From NCBI RefSeq assembly GCF_037975245.1, contig NC_092577.1, positions 17,002,013 to 17,066,012 on the forward strand: DNA of 64,000 nt. Direction: 5' to 3'. Shown here piece by piece: positions 45,911-58,015 of the stretch. The notes under the pieces are model-generated. The model did no database searches and was not told the DNA's origin. It saw only the letters and a program-made list of their open reading frames with translations. The first letter of the stretch is position 1, and each line of letters starts with the position of its first letter. The position numbers were made by a program, and so were the translations under genes. The stretch is from Apostichopus japonicus. Its lineage: Eukaryota > Echinodermata > Holothuroidea > Aspidochirotida > Stichopodidae.

Positions 45911-47610
45911 TCGTGGAGTGCGGACGTGTTTTCGGCTGCTCTCCACCTTTCGTTGACCACACCTTTTTGTGTTTTTACGTTGGCCCTTCATTAGTTTACA
46001 GTTTGTTTTAGTGTAGTTTGTGTGTTTTGGGTTTGTTTGGTTTTAGTTTGTGTATAGGTGCGTGGCTTTGCCACACCCCTAGCTGTCATGGCGGCTCGCC
46101 GTGACAGCAAAATCGTATCGTATCGTTTTTCGGGGGAGGCTAAGGTCGTCCCCGTACAAGTTTTTTCAGTTTTGCGTTCTGTTGGTTTAAAGGTCCCTGG
46201 AGAGGTTGACGCGCTTCAGCGTAAACCTCTCCGGGGTATGAATTGTTTTGATGTACGGTTTACCTCGGAGGCTGCCCGCGTCCGAGGCGTCCATGTGTTG
46301 GAGGGAGTCGAGGGACTGAAGGTCACACCGTATGACAGTTCGGTGTGGGTGACAGTCCTCCATCTCCCTCTGGACATGTCTGAACAGGTTGTTGTGTGGA
46401 CACTGGGGCGTTTCGGGAAAGTGACCGGCTACGAGGAGCCGGAATTCCTTGAATGTATGGGTGTCAAGACCGGGACTAGACGAGTTAGAGTTGAACTCAA
46501 GTCCGATATCCCCTCTACCTTGTGGGCTAATGGGCACAGGGCCCACGTTGCATACCCGGGCCAGCCTCGCACTTGTTGGAGGTGTGGGCTGGAAGGGCAT
46601 GAGGCCAGGTTGTGCCCGAACAAGCGGTGTAGCCGCTGTTTACAGGTTGGGCATACCCTGGCCGAGTGTAAAGGGGATATCGTTTGCAACTCGTGTGGGA
46701 AAACGGGCCATCTCGCCCGTTTATGCCCAGACCGCTCATACGCCGCGAGAGTGGCTACGGGCGTGGTTGAAGCGGTCCCTGTCCCGGCCTCTGACACCGT
46801 ACCACATGATGCTCCTGTCATCGCCCCAGTGTCCGACACTAGCGCCCCGATGGAGGCTTTGTTCCCCCTTTCGTGTCCGACCTCTCCCCTGATCGAACTT
46901 GCCGAGACTGCCAGCCTGCCCACTGAGGCAGAGCAGGACAAAACGGCGGAGATGGTACTAGCGGAGTGGCACGCGGCGCAGGATGCCGCTTGTACTGGTT
47001 CACCGGTAGCTACGCCCGCTATCGGTGATACTAGTCGGGCCCCGAGTCAACCGGCCCAAGAGACATTAAGTGGCCTAGATTCTGACTCGCCAATGGAGGA
47101 CTGCACTACAGCCTTATTAGTTGTGGCTAAGGAGTCCTCCGATTGGTTTGATGAGACAAAACAGGCCACTGATCTCATTGACTCGAGTGGCCCTTCCACC
47201 CTGCCCGCAGCCGCTTCCGCTATACCGGACACGATGGTCGCTAGTGGACCTCCTGTTCCTGACAGGGAGGTCCACTCGACCAAGGTTGACGAGGAGTTAA
47301 GAACTCTGCTCCCTCGTAAGAAAAGGGGGAATACTGTTAGGGGCTTGAAAAGACCCGTATTGGGAAAATTTCGCAGGTAATGCGCAAGCCTGTCGTCTGC
47401 TATCGGGACGGCGTACCCCGGATGAGTTTTGGAGTTAGTTAGTTGTTATGTGTGGGGTGGGGGGTTTGTGTGGTCCTTACATAATATGGGTTGGGGGTTT
47501 TCTGTTTGTGGTTTGGTGTTGGCTTTTTGGGGCTGGTTTGTGGAGCTTTATTGTTTTGGTTCTGTTGGCCTTTGGGTCCGTGTCCTTTTCACGTCACGTT
47601 AAACGCTATA
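45911..47610 (+). mobile_element. LINE A derivative lacking ORF2 ('half-LINE')
   Basis: Contains the 5' UTR (45911-46087), intact ORF1 (46088-47380), then at once the last codons of ORF2 (KPVVCYRDGVPRMSFGVS, 47386-47440) and the 3' UTR to CACGTTAAACGCT. About 2.7 kb or more of ORF2 is missing, with a short GC microhomology at the join. A second 5' region starts right after it at 47612. Compare ORF1-only LINE derivatives such as mammalian HAL1. Confidence 0.8.
46088..47380 (+). CDS. LINE A ORF1 protein, intact, three CCHC zinc knuckles
   Basis: 430 codons with no lesion. The start MAARRDSKIVSYRFSGEAKV is chosen because the second copy (47653) shares this ATG and context. Residues about 60-150 form an RRM-like region (VWVTVLHLPLDMSEQVVVWT). 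Three CX2CX4HX4C knuckles follow near residues 160-215: CWRCGLEGHEARLC, CSRCLQVGHTLAEC and CNSCGKTGHLARLC. The tail is Ser/Pro/acidic and ends in basic RRR-like residues (LLPRKKRGN, GKFRR). Such gag-like ORF1 proteins bind element RNA in cytoplasmic particles. Every ORF2 in the window is broken, so this intact ORF1 stands out. Confidence 0.85.
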   Translation: MAARRDSKIVSYRFSGEAKVVPVQVFSVLRSVGLKVPGEVDALQRKPLRGMNCFDVRFTSEAARVRGVHVLEGVEGLKVTPYDSSVWVTVLHLPLDMSEQVVVWTLGRFGKVTGYEEPEFLECMGVKTGTRRVRVELKSDIPSTLWANGHRAHVAYPGQPRTCWRCGLEGHEARLCPNKRCSRCLQVGHTLAECKGDIVCNSCGKTGHLARLCPDRSYAARVATGVVEAVPVPASDTVPHDAPVIAPVSDTSAPMEALFPLSCPTSPLIELAETASLPTEAEQDKTAEMVLAEWHAAQDAACTGSPVATPAIGDTSRAPSQPAQETLSGLDSDSPMEDCTTALLVVAKESSDWFDETKQATDLIDSSGPSTLPAAASAIPDTMVASGPPVPDREVHSTKVDEELRTLLPRKKRGNTVRGLKRPVLGKFRR

Positions 47611-47611
47611 T

Positions 47612-48036
47612 TTTTTTGGATAGGTGCGTGGCTTGCCACACCCCTAGCTGTCATGGCGGCTCGCCGTGACAGCAAAATCGTATTGTTGAGTTTTTCGGGG
47701 GAGGCTAAGGTCGTCCCCGAACAATTTTTTTTTCAGTTTTGCGTTGGTTTAAAGATCCCTGGAGAGGTTCACGGGCTTCAGCGTAAACAAGCGCGTCAAC
47801 CTCTCCGAGGTATGAATTGTTTTGATGTACGGTTTACCTCCATGTGTTGGAGGGAGTTCAGGGACTGAAGGTCACACCGTATGACAGTTCGGTGTGGGTG
47901 ACAGTCCTCCATCTCCCTCTGGACATGTCTGAACAGATTGTTGTGCGGACACTGGGGCGTTTTGGGAAAGTAACCGGCTACGAGGAGCCGGAATTCCTTG
48001 AATGTAAGGGTGTAAAGACCGGGACCAGACGAGTTA
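47612..48036 (+). pseudogene. second LINE A ORF1 copy, 5' half (resumes at 59413)
   Basis: The 5' UTR end and ATG (47653) repeat those of the first copy. The N-terminal half follows with a 9-base insertion, a deletion of about 30 bases near 47837 and a frame shift. It stops at GAGTTA (48036), where the Harbinger inverted repeat starts. The same ORF continues at 59413 in the proper place. Confidence 0.85.
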
Positions 48037-48248
48037 AGGTAGGATTCCATAAGCACGGATACGGAAGCGGCAAAATACGCTCTCACTGAATTTCAACGGT
48101 TGTAATTCCATCTGCACGGATGCGGATGCGTTTTCGAATGCAGATACGCATGCGGTAACTTTGATCGCTTCATGTAGCGATTGATACGGCCATCCGGATG
48201 CTAGCCGCATACGATGAACAGTTGATATGACATCATGTAAACAGGCAA

Positions 48249-51200
48249 TACTATTTTCAGTGTCCTAGAAAATGAAACGCTGGTTAGGAAGCATCCATGT
48301 CTCTATGATGTGAGACTTCCTGAACATAGGGATGCCCAGCTTTGTTTTAACGTTTGGCAGAGCATTGCCAAAGTTATGAACAGAGAAGAAATTGACGGTG
48401 AGTAGGTCTGAGGCCTAACCTAACGTAATACATGGTATTGATGCCTAGGTTAGGTCTAACGTTAGAAGTTTGGGGCTCTGGGCCTACTTCGCGTCGGTTT
48501 ATGGCCTATTCAATATCATCATTGACCAAGCTTTCTCGTTATCACCGAATTGTGTATGATGGCAAACATAAGACCTGTTTTGTAAGATCGGACGGTTTTA
48601 TAGAGCGGCAGTTATACATGGTATTTACTGTTACTAGGCTAGGCTAACTTGTAAAAGTACCAGTAGTACTAGCTAGCATCATCATTCATTGAGAAGCTTT
48701 GACTATGATGATTATGAATATGATTATGAACTCACCTTGATGAACTCAGAAATCAAATTAAATAATTTTGTGATAATAGAAATGCTAACATTTGAACAAT
48801 TAGCAAATTAGGCGTAGGTCTATGTTTGGAGTCCCTTTTTCCAAAATTGTGCGCAAAATAACGATTCCTTTCGACCGAAGGAGCTAATTATTTAATCAAT
48901 GCTGTTCACATTACTGTTAAAAATGCCTATGCTGCCTAATTTCATGCATGGTGCTTTGCTTTCTCCAAAAATCCACAACAGTTTAAACTAATTACATGAT
49001 CTTTATTTTCTGTGGTGGTTTAGCCGACCTTAGAACAAAGCTTAGGCCCAAGTCCCATATGCTTATAGTGGCATCAAAGCAGACAATTTTGGAGTTCTAA
49101 AACATTTACATTAGGAGTCATCATTTTCTCAAGACAAACACTGCAGGTTAATGTAGTTACAGTATAGGCCTCCCTCACTAGGTGCAAACAGTACACATTG
49201 GGGTGCATGAAATTAGGGGACTCACGAAAATAGGGACATTGCTGTATATATAGTATGGGTATATGTAGTAAGTACTGGTCATTGTGTTCAAGTACAGTTG
49301 CTTTATAGTTGTAGTATAAAGATACATATTTTAGCGATTGAGTTAGCAAATGTGGAGAATTATAGTCCTTGTTCCTTTCTTTTCATCTTTATCAATGAGC
49401 ATATATTGATACACTGGAAAAACCTATGTAGGGTATTTCCTTCATCATTTCAGCACCGGAGTGGAAGAAAAGGTGGCGAAATCAAAGGGATAGCTATATG
49501 AAGAAACGACGAGAATTCAAAACAAAGAAAAGTGGACAGGCTGCCGAAAGGGCAAAGAAATGGAAATATTACGAGATGTCTTTTCTTGACCAGTTTATAG
49601 AAGAAAATAAGTAATACAGTAAACTTTCTGAGATAATTAAAAACATTTCATAAAAAGTCCATATCCTGGCTATTATTAATTGGCAATGATCTATTTGAAA
49701 TGCTGACAAAATTACATATTGTGCTTGCTTGCTGAAGGAAAAAGAAATTTGGCTTTAAAAATGTCGGTAACTACTGTCAAATTAAATGGGGGGGATATTC
49801 TTTTTTTTTGGGGGGGGGGTTTATCGTTTGGACAATTGATAATGATAATAGAGTCCAAACAATGTACAATTCATAATAACATATAATTTATGACCAATAG
49901 TCAAAATTAATGACAACAAAAAATAAATCATTCAACTTCAAATAAAGATTTCCACTTATGCCATCTGGTATCAAAAGCATTATGCTTACAAGTAGTTTGA
50001 TACATAAACTTTTCTTTTAGATAAAAATTCTTTAAATCAATTTTACCATAGTTAAAGGAAGGTTTCTCATTTTTAACCTTACTTTTGTAGACACAAAATT
50101 TGAACCCAGATTTGAAAATCCCTCCATACTTTCTGAGTGAAGCTGCATTCCCAGAATAAATGAATTAAACTCTCATCTGCTACCCCACAAAAAGTGCACA
50201 ATGGATCAATGCTTTTGCCAATTTTAACCATGAGTGTATTTGTCCCTAAACTTCTGTTAAGCAGACGAAATTCAAACCAACTGAGCTTCACCTCAGAAGT
50301 ACATTTCCTATTGTATGTGCACACCTTATACCAATCTACTTCGGACAAAATTGGGGACAAGGGCATGTTCCATTTGTGAATACATTTGTATTGGACATTA
50401 TTTGTTAATAAAATATTGTAAAACCTTTTACACCCTTTAGGATCCATGAAAACAGTTTTAACATGAAAGCCTTGAAATGGGAGTGCAAGAGAAATATTTA
50501 TATGGCCTAATAGACCAGAAAAGGATTTCTCTATTGCTTTTTAATACCATGCACGTAAAGAACATTTGTTCTCACATCATATTTTGTATAAATCTCATCA
50601 GCAGATAAGAACTCACCCTTAGAGTTTACCAGATCGTTAACATATAATATACCATGTCTTTGCCAATCTTTATACAAAATGCATGTATTACCCACCTTAA
50701 TATTTTCGTTGTGCCAAATACTGGAACTGAAAACATCCTGAATATTTTGCGGCTTCAGCGAAACGGTGAAATCTTTCCAGGCTGAAAAAACATCTTTCCA
50801 AAAGGTATTTTTACTTTCTTTAATAACTATATCCCAATAAGTACCAGAAGAATAATCAAAATTACAATTAGGAGTATTCACTTTATATAAATTATACACC
50901 TTACTGTCGATGTTATATTTAAGTAATCTACAAATCCAAGTAATCTTAAGTGCCTTCTCGAAAGGTTCAAATTGGATCATACCAGCACCTCCCTTTATAA
51001 CGGGAAGCGCCATTTGATTTCTACTGATCCTATCTACTTTACCTCCCCATACAAAGTTATAAAACTTGGAATCAATCTCCTTGATAATTTCTTTACTTGG
51101 GGTTGGAAGTGAAAGAACGAGATGGTTCAACTTTGGCAATAAAAGGGATTTGACCACAATTATTCTACCTAAAACTGTCAAAAACCTCTTTCACCAGTGG

Positions 51201-54200
51201 TGAATTTGTTTTGTAATAGCCTGCATCGTAGTTACATAATTGACATTCACGATAACATCCAGTTGTGTACACAATGTTACCCCAAGATAACAGAATATAT
51301 TATCGCCAACCCAAGATATATTCTCCCCAATGAATCTACCTGCCATAAACCCTGACTGATCATGACTAATCAAATGAGGTAAAATTTGCTTTAACCTGTT
51401 GGCAATACATGAGGATGCAAGTTTGTAGGATACATTAAGGAGAGAGATTGGACGCCAGTTTTTTAAGAGATGGCGTGGCTTTTGCCCTTTTGGAAGCAAT
51501 GTAATTATACCACGTCTTTGTGTGATTGAAAGACACCCAGTATCATAGGATTCATTTAGTGACCTTAATAAAAACCAAGAGATATCGTTAAAAAACACTT
51601 TATAGAATTCAACAGTGTAACCATCTAAACCAGGACTCTTATTATTACTCATCTTTTTAAGGGCCATCAAGACCCTCATTTTGTTCATCATGTAAACAAG
51701 TAAAATGATCAGTTTTTACAAAATCTTGTAACATAACATCATGAGTATTTTTTGTATCATACAACTTTTAAAAAAACCCATAAGTTTCATCTAAAATGGC
51801 CTTGTTGGTAAATTTACGAGTACCATCCGATCCAGTAATTGTTTGAAAGAAATATGAGGAGGGTTTTTCACCGGTTTCTAACCATTTGACCCTGGACCGC
51901 AACATGGCCCCCTCCATCTTTATTTTACGCAAAGATTCAAGCTCGTTATTTTTGTCTTTGAGTATATCAAGATGGTTCACATCAAAAATATTATAATGAC
52001 GCTCAAGATTTTCAATTTCGGTCAAAGGGTCAGATTCCCTGCGACTACCTTCCTTTTTCTTAAATGAAGAGTATGAAATTGATTTCCCCCGTTCCTCTAA
52101 TAGAAAGGCTATCACTGATAAGGAAATTCAAATCACTAGGGTGAATATCCGAGTTTCGCTCTGGATTATATGGTGTAGCAGCATATTGTTGAATAACCTC
52201 GTTTATTGTATCTCCATACATCAACATTTGTATTCTGAAAATCCTCCAAAACTGTTTTAATATTGTGATAAAACTTAGGTGTATCTTTGTTTAGGCCGTA
52301 CAAAGAACAAAGAGTGAATCTTTTATCACAGAAACTTAAATCAATTGCAAGATAGTTACCACCCTCGTCTATCTTGGTACTATGGATCGTATAATCAAAA
52401 TTATTATTGAACAAGATTGCCACTCCTCTGGATTGAGAGTTTAAATAGCTACAAAAATATTCCCCTGTCCACTCTTTATCAAGAACTTGTTTAAAATTAT
52501 TATCAAAGTGTGTATCTTGCAGACAATAAATCATACTATTTTTACTCTTCAAATAATTTAAGACATCAAACCTTTACTTATTATCTCAGAGGCCGCGACA
52601 ATTTAATGTAATTATTTTAACATCTGTACTATTAGCCATAACAACCACCAGTTTATAACAAAAAATTTACAATGATCCTGCGTATTAGTAATATTAACAT
52701 CGGGCATAAAAACATCAACCGTGTGCATACCGACATGGACTATGCATTCAGGAATGTGAATAGTATAATACTAGTACTACTAGTACACGACATGATTAAA
52801 TACACCACCCGTTGATCCATCGGTGATTGCGCTAAATTGTTACAGCTTATTATAAAGACAATGGTTTGATACGCGCCCGCAGTACGGGAAGCATTCCTAA
52901 AGGCATTACGTTTGCTTTCAATAACCATGGATGACACACATGATAAATTAGTACTCAGCAAGGTAAGAATAACACCTTGTGGTATGTACCTGCACCACTT
53001 GACCATACACACATGTTGGTACAACGGCAACTGAATTTTAATGAAATACTTATTTATCATAGTATGATTGTTGACCTTGATAAAAAAGATACATTTCGTT
53101 GAAATAAACAAGAATGATTTCAGAGGTCGGGTTTGACACATAAAAAATATCGAAGAAGAACTCTTATCTGGGCTCACGATGGAATGATTTTTTTTAAATG
53201 AAAACTCACACGCACACATACACACACACACACATACACAACGTCTCGTGTCGCGAACTGCACGGCTCCTGACGCGGCGCGGAAAAAAAATGGCAGACCT
53301 GTTGAGCTGCGGACCATTTGACACAACGGCAAAAGGTACTTTTTAAACATGCTTAAAAACTCAAATGGAAAGAATAACAATCCCGGGGTAAAAAAAAGTA
53401 CAAACACATGGGGCATCTGGGCAATGGGGGGGGGGGGGTATGATCAGATTTTTACAGGGTTCAGTTTGTTTTATAACCAGAACAATCATCCTCTGTTATT
53501 GAAAAGGTCTTGTACAACTGAAGCAATATGTTGTACAACACATTTGCAAAATCTTAACCTCTACTACAGTACTGAGAGCAACGTTCCACATATGGGGGTG
53601 AGCTATCTCTTCATGGTGAAGTGTATGGTGGTTCGACTTCAATTGGAATGTAAGCATATTCTGCTGGGGTATGTTTTCAGTTTGACACTTCATGCCATGA
53701 AAATACCTGGAGTCACGTGGGATTCTTGCCATTCAACTGGAGCTACGTTGCAGAAATACTCCTTAAATATTTCCCTGCATTGGATGGCCTCTACCCCAGC
53801 TGTTTCCAATCCGATGTATACGGTTGTGAAGAACACATGTTGCCTTGACAATGTCGTTCACCCCTACTCGAACGGCAATTTTTGTGTGGTAAACTCTCCA
53901 CCGAACAGCCAGTATACCGAAACAGTTCTCAACAATCCTTCGTGCTCTTGACAATCTCATATTAAAAATTGGCTGATCGTGCGGACAGCCCCTCCCTGGG
54001 TATGGACGAAGGATATGCTTTTGTAGTGGAAACGCCTCATCACCAACAAAAACATAAGGGACTTTTCCAAGGTGTTCTGCTTCTGGTAGGGTTGAATCAT
54101 CTGGTAGCTGTAAAGTATTGGCTGCAATAGCTTTTCCCAGGTTTGAATTGGCAAAGACACCACCATGACTATTTCTGCCATATGCACCAATATCAATGCA

Positions 54201-54990
54201 AATGAATTGTAAGTTCGCATCAACTAATGCCATGAGGACTGTAGAGAATGTGTTCTTATAATTGAAATAAAGTCATCGAGAATTTGGTAGCGCCTTCATA
54301 ACAATATGTTTGCCATCTATAGCCCCCAAGCAATGTGGGTATTGCCACTTTGTCAAAAAATTAGCTGCAATCAATTTCCATTTGCTACTGGTGTTTGGAA
54401 CTGGCATGAAAACGGTTGACAACCGATTCCAATATCACCTTACAAACTTCACCAACAATATTACCAACTGTGGTGTATCCTACACGATAGTCAAATGCGA
54501 TGGAACGAAAAGATTCCCCAGTGGCCTGAAATCTGAAAAAAAAGGGTAAATATTGAGGAGAGTTGTCAGTCGAAGAATTTTTGTCAGGGAACATTGAGAT
54601 TGAAAACAAAGTATGTAATATTGAAGTGAGAGGGAATTATTGCTTTGTTTTATTATTGGCTCTTTTCACAGTACAAGTGAAGCAGTGTCGCCTGCCCCGT
54701 CACCATCACGAGGCGATACAACCTTGGACGTCAGACCATCCACAAGCTCATGTGATGCTGATGAAATGCCTGTTCCAATTAAAACTAACAAAAGGAAAAA
54801 AGACAGACAAGAAATGGATAGTGGGATAGAAAATGCACTAAAAGGCCTCATACAACAACATAAGCGCCGTTGGGAGGATATGGAGAAGGCTATGCAGGAG
54901 CCACTAGTAAAAAAGGTGGCGATGAGTTATTTTTTCAAAGTTGTTCAGAGAGAATTAAGAGGCCGTATCCCAAATTTAGATCCTGCTTAA
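48249..54990 (+). CDS. Harbinger-borne MADF-domain protein, 3 exons
   Basis: Exon 1 ends at 48397 (donor GTGAGT) and encodes the first half of a MADF domain (ENETLVRKHPCLYDVRLPEH, then FNVWQSIAKVMN). Exon 2, 49454-49610 (acceptor TCATTTCAG, donor GTAATA), gives the second half (PEWKKRWRNQRDSYMKKRRE, KKWKYYEMSFLDQF). Exon 3, 54672-54990 (acceptor CTTTTCACAG), is a Ser/Pro linker and a charged helix (IENALKGLIQQHKRRWEDME) ending at TAA. The junctions agree in phase (1, then 2) and no stop interrupts. Harbinger elements usually encode such a Myb/MADF-like DNA-binding partner, which helps bring transposase to the nucleus and ends. The initiating ATG was not found; 48249 is the first supported base after a possible acceptor. 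Intron 2 holds an L1-like LINE and, on the other strand, the transposase. Confidence 0.75.
49801..52640 (-). mobile_element. L1/Tx1-type LINE with internal RT deletion, nested in Harbinger
   Basis: Read leftward: endonuclease (KIITLNCRGL near 52610, CLQDTHFDNNFKQVL), linker with LKWLETGEKPSSYFFQ-like sequence (about 51880), RT fingers SNNKSPGLDGYTVEFYK and LPKGQKPRHLLKNWRPISLL, then SGFMAGRFIGENI. The catalytic YADD block is absent: the frame jumps to NIFCYLGVTLCTQ and GRIIVVKSLLLPKLNHL. The C-terminal region contains CTFCGVADESLIHLFWEC. A T10 run at 49801-49812 is the poly(A) tail in complement. It lies in intron 2 of the MADF gene and was presumably defective when or soon after it arrived. 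Confidence 0.8.
52641..53762. other. Harbinger interior without recognised gene; CA microsatellite
   Basis: A CACACA-type microsatellite lies at 53208-53238 and a poly-G tract at 53426-53437. An ATG with a short frame (MADLLSCGPFDTTAK, 53290-53336) followed by a GTACTT donor-like site is noted but unassigned. Confidence 0.45.
53763..54609 (-). pseudogene. PIF/Harbinger transposase (DDE), two frame lesions, N-terminus not found
   Basis: Read leftward from the acceptor TTTTTTTCAG near 54532: FQATGESFRSIAFDYRVGYT (helix-turn-helix), then after a one-base shift near 54410 KWQYPHCLGAIDGKHIVM with the first catalytic Asp. An in-frame TGA follows near 54270, before LYFNYKNTF. Then come ALVDANLQFICIDIGAYGR, VPYVFVGDEAFPL with the second Asp, and RARRIVENCFGILAVRWRV with the catalytic Glu. 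It cuts and pastes the element at TTA/TAA-like targets. The D, D, E triad is present but the frame is broken twice, so this copy would need a helper. It lies antisense inside intron 2 of the MADF gene. Confidence 0.85.
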
Positions 54991-56812
54991 AAATGCAGAT
55001 TTCCCAACTTTTTTTAATGCAAAAAATCCGGATTTGTTTCAAGTCCCCATTATGCCATTGCCATCGCAACTGACAGCGACCCTTTCTACAGCATTAATAA
55101 ATGAATTATAGGATGCATGAAATCACTTCAATTCTAGATTTCTTATGAATAAGTACCACTTTGGTTACAATAAGCCTATTGTTTTTGGTGGAGGTCAAAG
55201 GTCATTAGGGATTAGGAAAACTTTGTAAACATGATATCTTAAGAAGGGAGGCTTGGGCAAATCTCATACTGTTATGTAGGTGTACAAAACCTGACACCAC
55301 ACTAGGTCAATGGGAAAATCTAGCCTAACCATCTGTTTATTTGCTCAAATTGTGTCGCAGTAAGCTCGCACTAAAAATTTACAACGAATACTTTTGTTAT
55401 TGCTCCTATCTTCGACCACATATTAGTCTAAACAACACACTAAGTCAATGGGAAAATCTAGCCGTTTGGTGACAATAATAGTGTGCCCTAATGGTAACAT
55501 TGATGATACAGGTGATTTGCTTTCTCTGTAATAACACTTAAGGTGGCATACTCCTATTAGAGTCTATATCCATCCGCTCGATTATTCTCCTTGAGGAAAA
55601 GTGCCAAAAGCACCAGGAGAACATCTTTTTTGACCTTGTTATCAATCATAACAGTTTTTTTTGTGGCTTGCATGTTAAAGAACTTGAATGGAAGTACATG
55701 TGGGGAAAAAATTGGGTGAATTGAGGCAATTTTAGACCCCTTTAGGCCTTCCAGGAGCAGCGTAGGAAAATTGTTAACTACAGAGTGAAGAGGTTTGTTT
55801 ACAAGTGACGAAAGACTTCCGGCTCGGTTAGCCAAAATCTACATGGTCATAATACGGAAAATTGATGTCATGAAAGGCCTTCTTGTTAGCTATCCGGTGA
55901 TGGGTAGCATTTAGCTAGTGAAAACTTCTATCTAGACTAAAAGACCAAATTATTTTTGTGATTTAGTGTGTACCTTAATATCATGGATTTTTTTCAAAGT
56001 AAATTCAAAGTTAATCTCTTCAAAGATGCGTGAAAGAACGACGAATTATATTGTTTTGTTTCATATTTTGTCCTCATAGTCTTATCATTTTGTACATACC
56101 TTATACAAATTGCAAGTCTTTGTCGAGGGCATATAACTTCCCTGCTTCTGCAATGCTTGACAGGACTTGTGCAAAGTGATCTTTAGTTAGAGGAAAATAT
56201 TGCTTGAATTTTTCGTTGTCAAATCAGAGCTCATTAACCAAAGTATGATAGGCCGAAATGAAATGAGGTGTAGGCGGTTTTACACTATCTAACGCAACGT
56301 AGTGGCCAAGAACCTGAAGTATTTTTAAGGGAGGGCCCGAAGGACATGAACTTATAGCATGCTCCTCATGTATATTAGATCCTCCTGCAAGCAGGAACTC
56401 GCGAAGAAGCCGCATTGGCTTATCAAAGCCGCAAGCTCACCGAAGTCAGTCTCTTACATTCATATTTAACGTCCATGATTATGAATTGTTAATTGTCAAC
56501 AACTCTGTAACTGGACGACATACATTAATTGCACCTATTAGGTGAATTGGGTGTACTTTTAATAGTAGGAAAGACTAGCGTAATTGAGTAGCATAAAGAC
56601 TAGCATAATTGCACCTATTAGGTGAATTGAGTGTACTTTTAATAACAGGAAAGACTAGCGTAGGTTCTTATGACCAACTAGACCGGTTTCTGCTCTCAAC
56701 TTTTATAGGAGGAGCTTCATCTACTAGTAGTAAGCCTTTGAATATTTTATATTCGGCATGAGCGTCTCGTTCTCAAAATGCATCTATTTTCTGTGCACGA
56801 GTTTTTATGGAC
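54991..56812. other. Harbinger interior, no gene recognised; two short direct repeats
   Basis: AATGGGAAAATCTAGCC occurs at about 55308 and 55449. A segment of about 79 bases starting AATTGCACCTATTAGGTGAA at 56527 recurs at 56606. N-terminal transposase exons would be expected on the minus strand here but were not identified. Confidence 0.45.
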
Positions 56813-57712
56813 TCATAGTGCATCTATAACAGTATCTAAAAGAGCTTCGTGTAAACCTTGAGAGTCAGCTGATTCTTCGTTAGTACGAAACCTTGAGTTA
56901 ACAAGTAAGTCTTTGAGATTTTGGGCCCTTTTGTAGGCAAGAATCGGTTCTTTTGGAAACAGTTTGGATAATTCCGCGTGGTGCGAAATTAAGTGCCAAT
57001 GTTTCACAAGTGCTTTTTTCAAATGCGTGGTTTTGATGTGGTGTGTATAGGTGAGCTTGAACACCAGTGGTGGTTCCTTTTGTTTAGGATTGGTATTGAG
57101 GTAATGCCTACGGTTTTCAAATTTTATGCCTTTATTGGCTGTGGCAATTTCCTCTTTATTATAGTTACGGAGTAACAGTTTCTCTGTGAACGCATTCTTT
57201 TTCTGTAAGAAGTCAGTCTCGTTGTTACAGAGACGTGCGTATCGTAATATTTCCCCTTTAATGAAGCCTTTAAAAGTGGCAAGTGGGTGTGCAGAGTTTC
57301 TGTCGAGGTATTGGAAGGTTTCCGTGGGTTTGGTGTGGACTTAAGTGTCTTATAACCCATTGGTTTCGAACCTTGTACCTTTGAAGATTTTCAAATTTAG
57401 GTATGTTACCTCGGTGTTTGATATTTCTACCGTAAACTTTAAAAAGCGGTGAATTTCATTCAACCTTATTACTAGGTGTTCAAGTTCCTGATGTGTGCCG
57501 TCGTAGAGCAATAGAATGTCATCTCTAGAGCGGAGCCATTTTAAGATTTTATTATCTGTCGGTAAAATCTGGTTTTCAAGTCTATGCATGACGATATCGC
57601 AGATTTCCGGAGAGGCTTGGCTACCCATGGCGCAACCGATCTTTTGTAGATAGAATTGGTTATTGAACTCGAAACAGTTTCTTCTTAAGATGAGTTCAAT
57701 TAGTTTGCGCAT
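56813..57712 (-). pseudogene. Penelope-like element reverse transcriptase fragment
   Basis: Read leftward: NCFEFNNQFYLQKIGCAMGS and ASPEICDIVMHRLE, then KWLRSRDDILLLYDG and FLKFTVEISNTEVTYLNLK, the layout of Penelope-like RTs of the RDD type. After a shift near 57355, matches continue (HPLATFKGFIKGE in one frame, then HHAELSKLFPKEPILAYKRA). The GIY-YIG endonuclease expected after it was not found. It is nested inside the Harbinger element. Confidence 0.7.
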
Positions 57713-58015
57713 GGATATGGAAGATTATTTAATCCATATTCGCTTTGTTCCGTCTTTTCATAGACTTCTTGACATGTATCTAATGCCTCCATATCTGTGT
57801 CGTTTACGGAACAGTTGATGAACCCACCATCGGTGTTTTCTGTTTTTTACTTGCCGTTTCTTCAAATGAAAACCGAATGCAGTTATTGAATACAATCATT
57901 TAGTAATCCAGTATTCTCTTTCTGGTGCTTAGTAATTTTTAACGAGGGGCCGCTAGTGTGAACAGAGAAATAAAGAAAGACACGATTAAATAGCTTTTAG
58001 CAACGCATTGGACAC

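Noticed and set aside
53349-53951. 200-codon plus-strand ORF inside Harbinger
   Set aside because: It overlaps the well-supported minus-strand transposase and has no recognisable domain.
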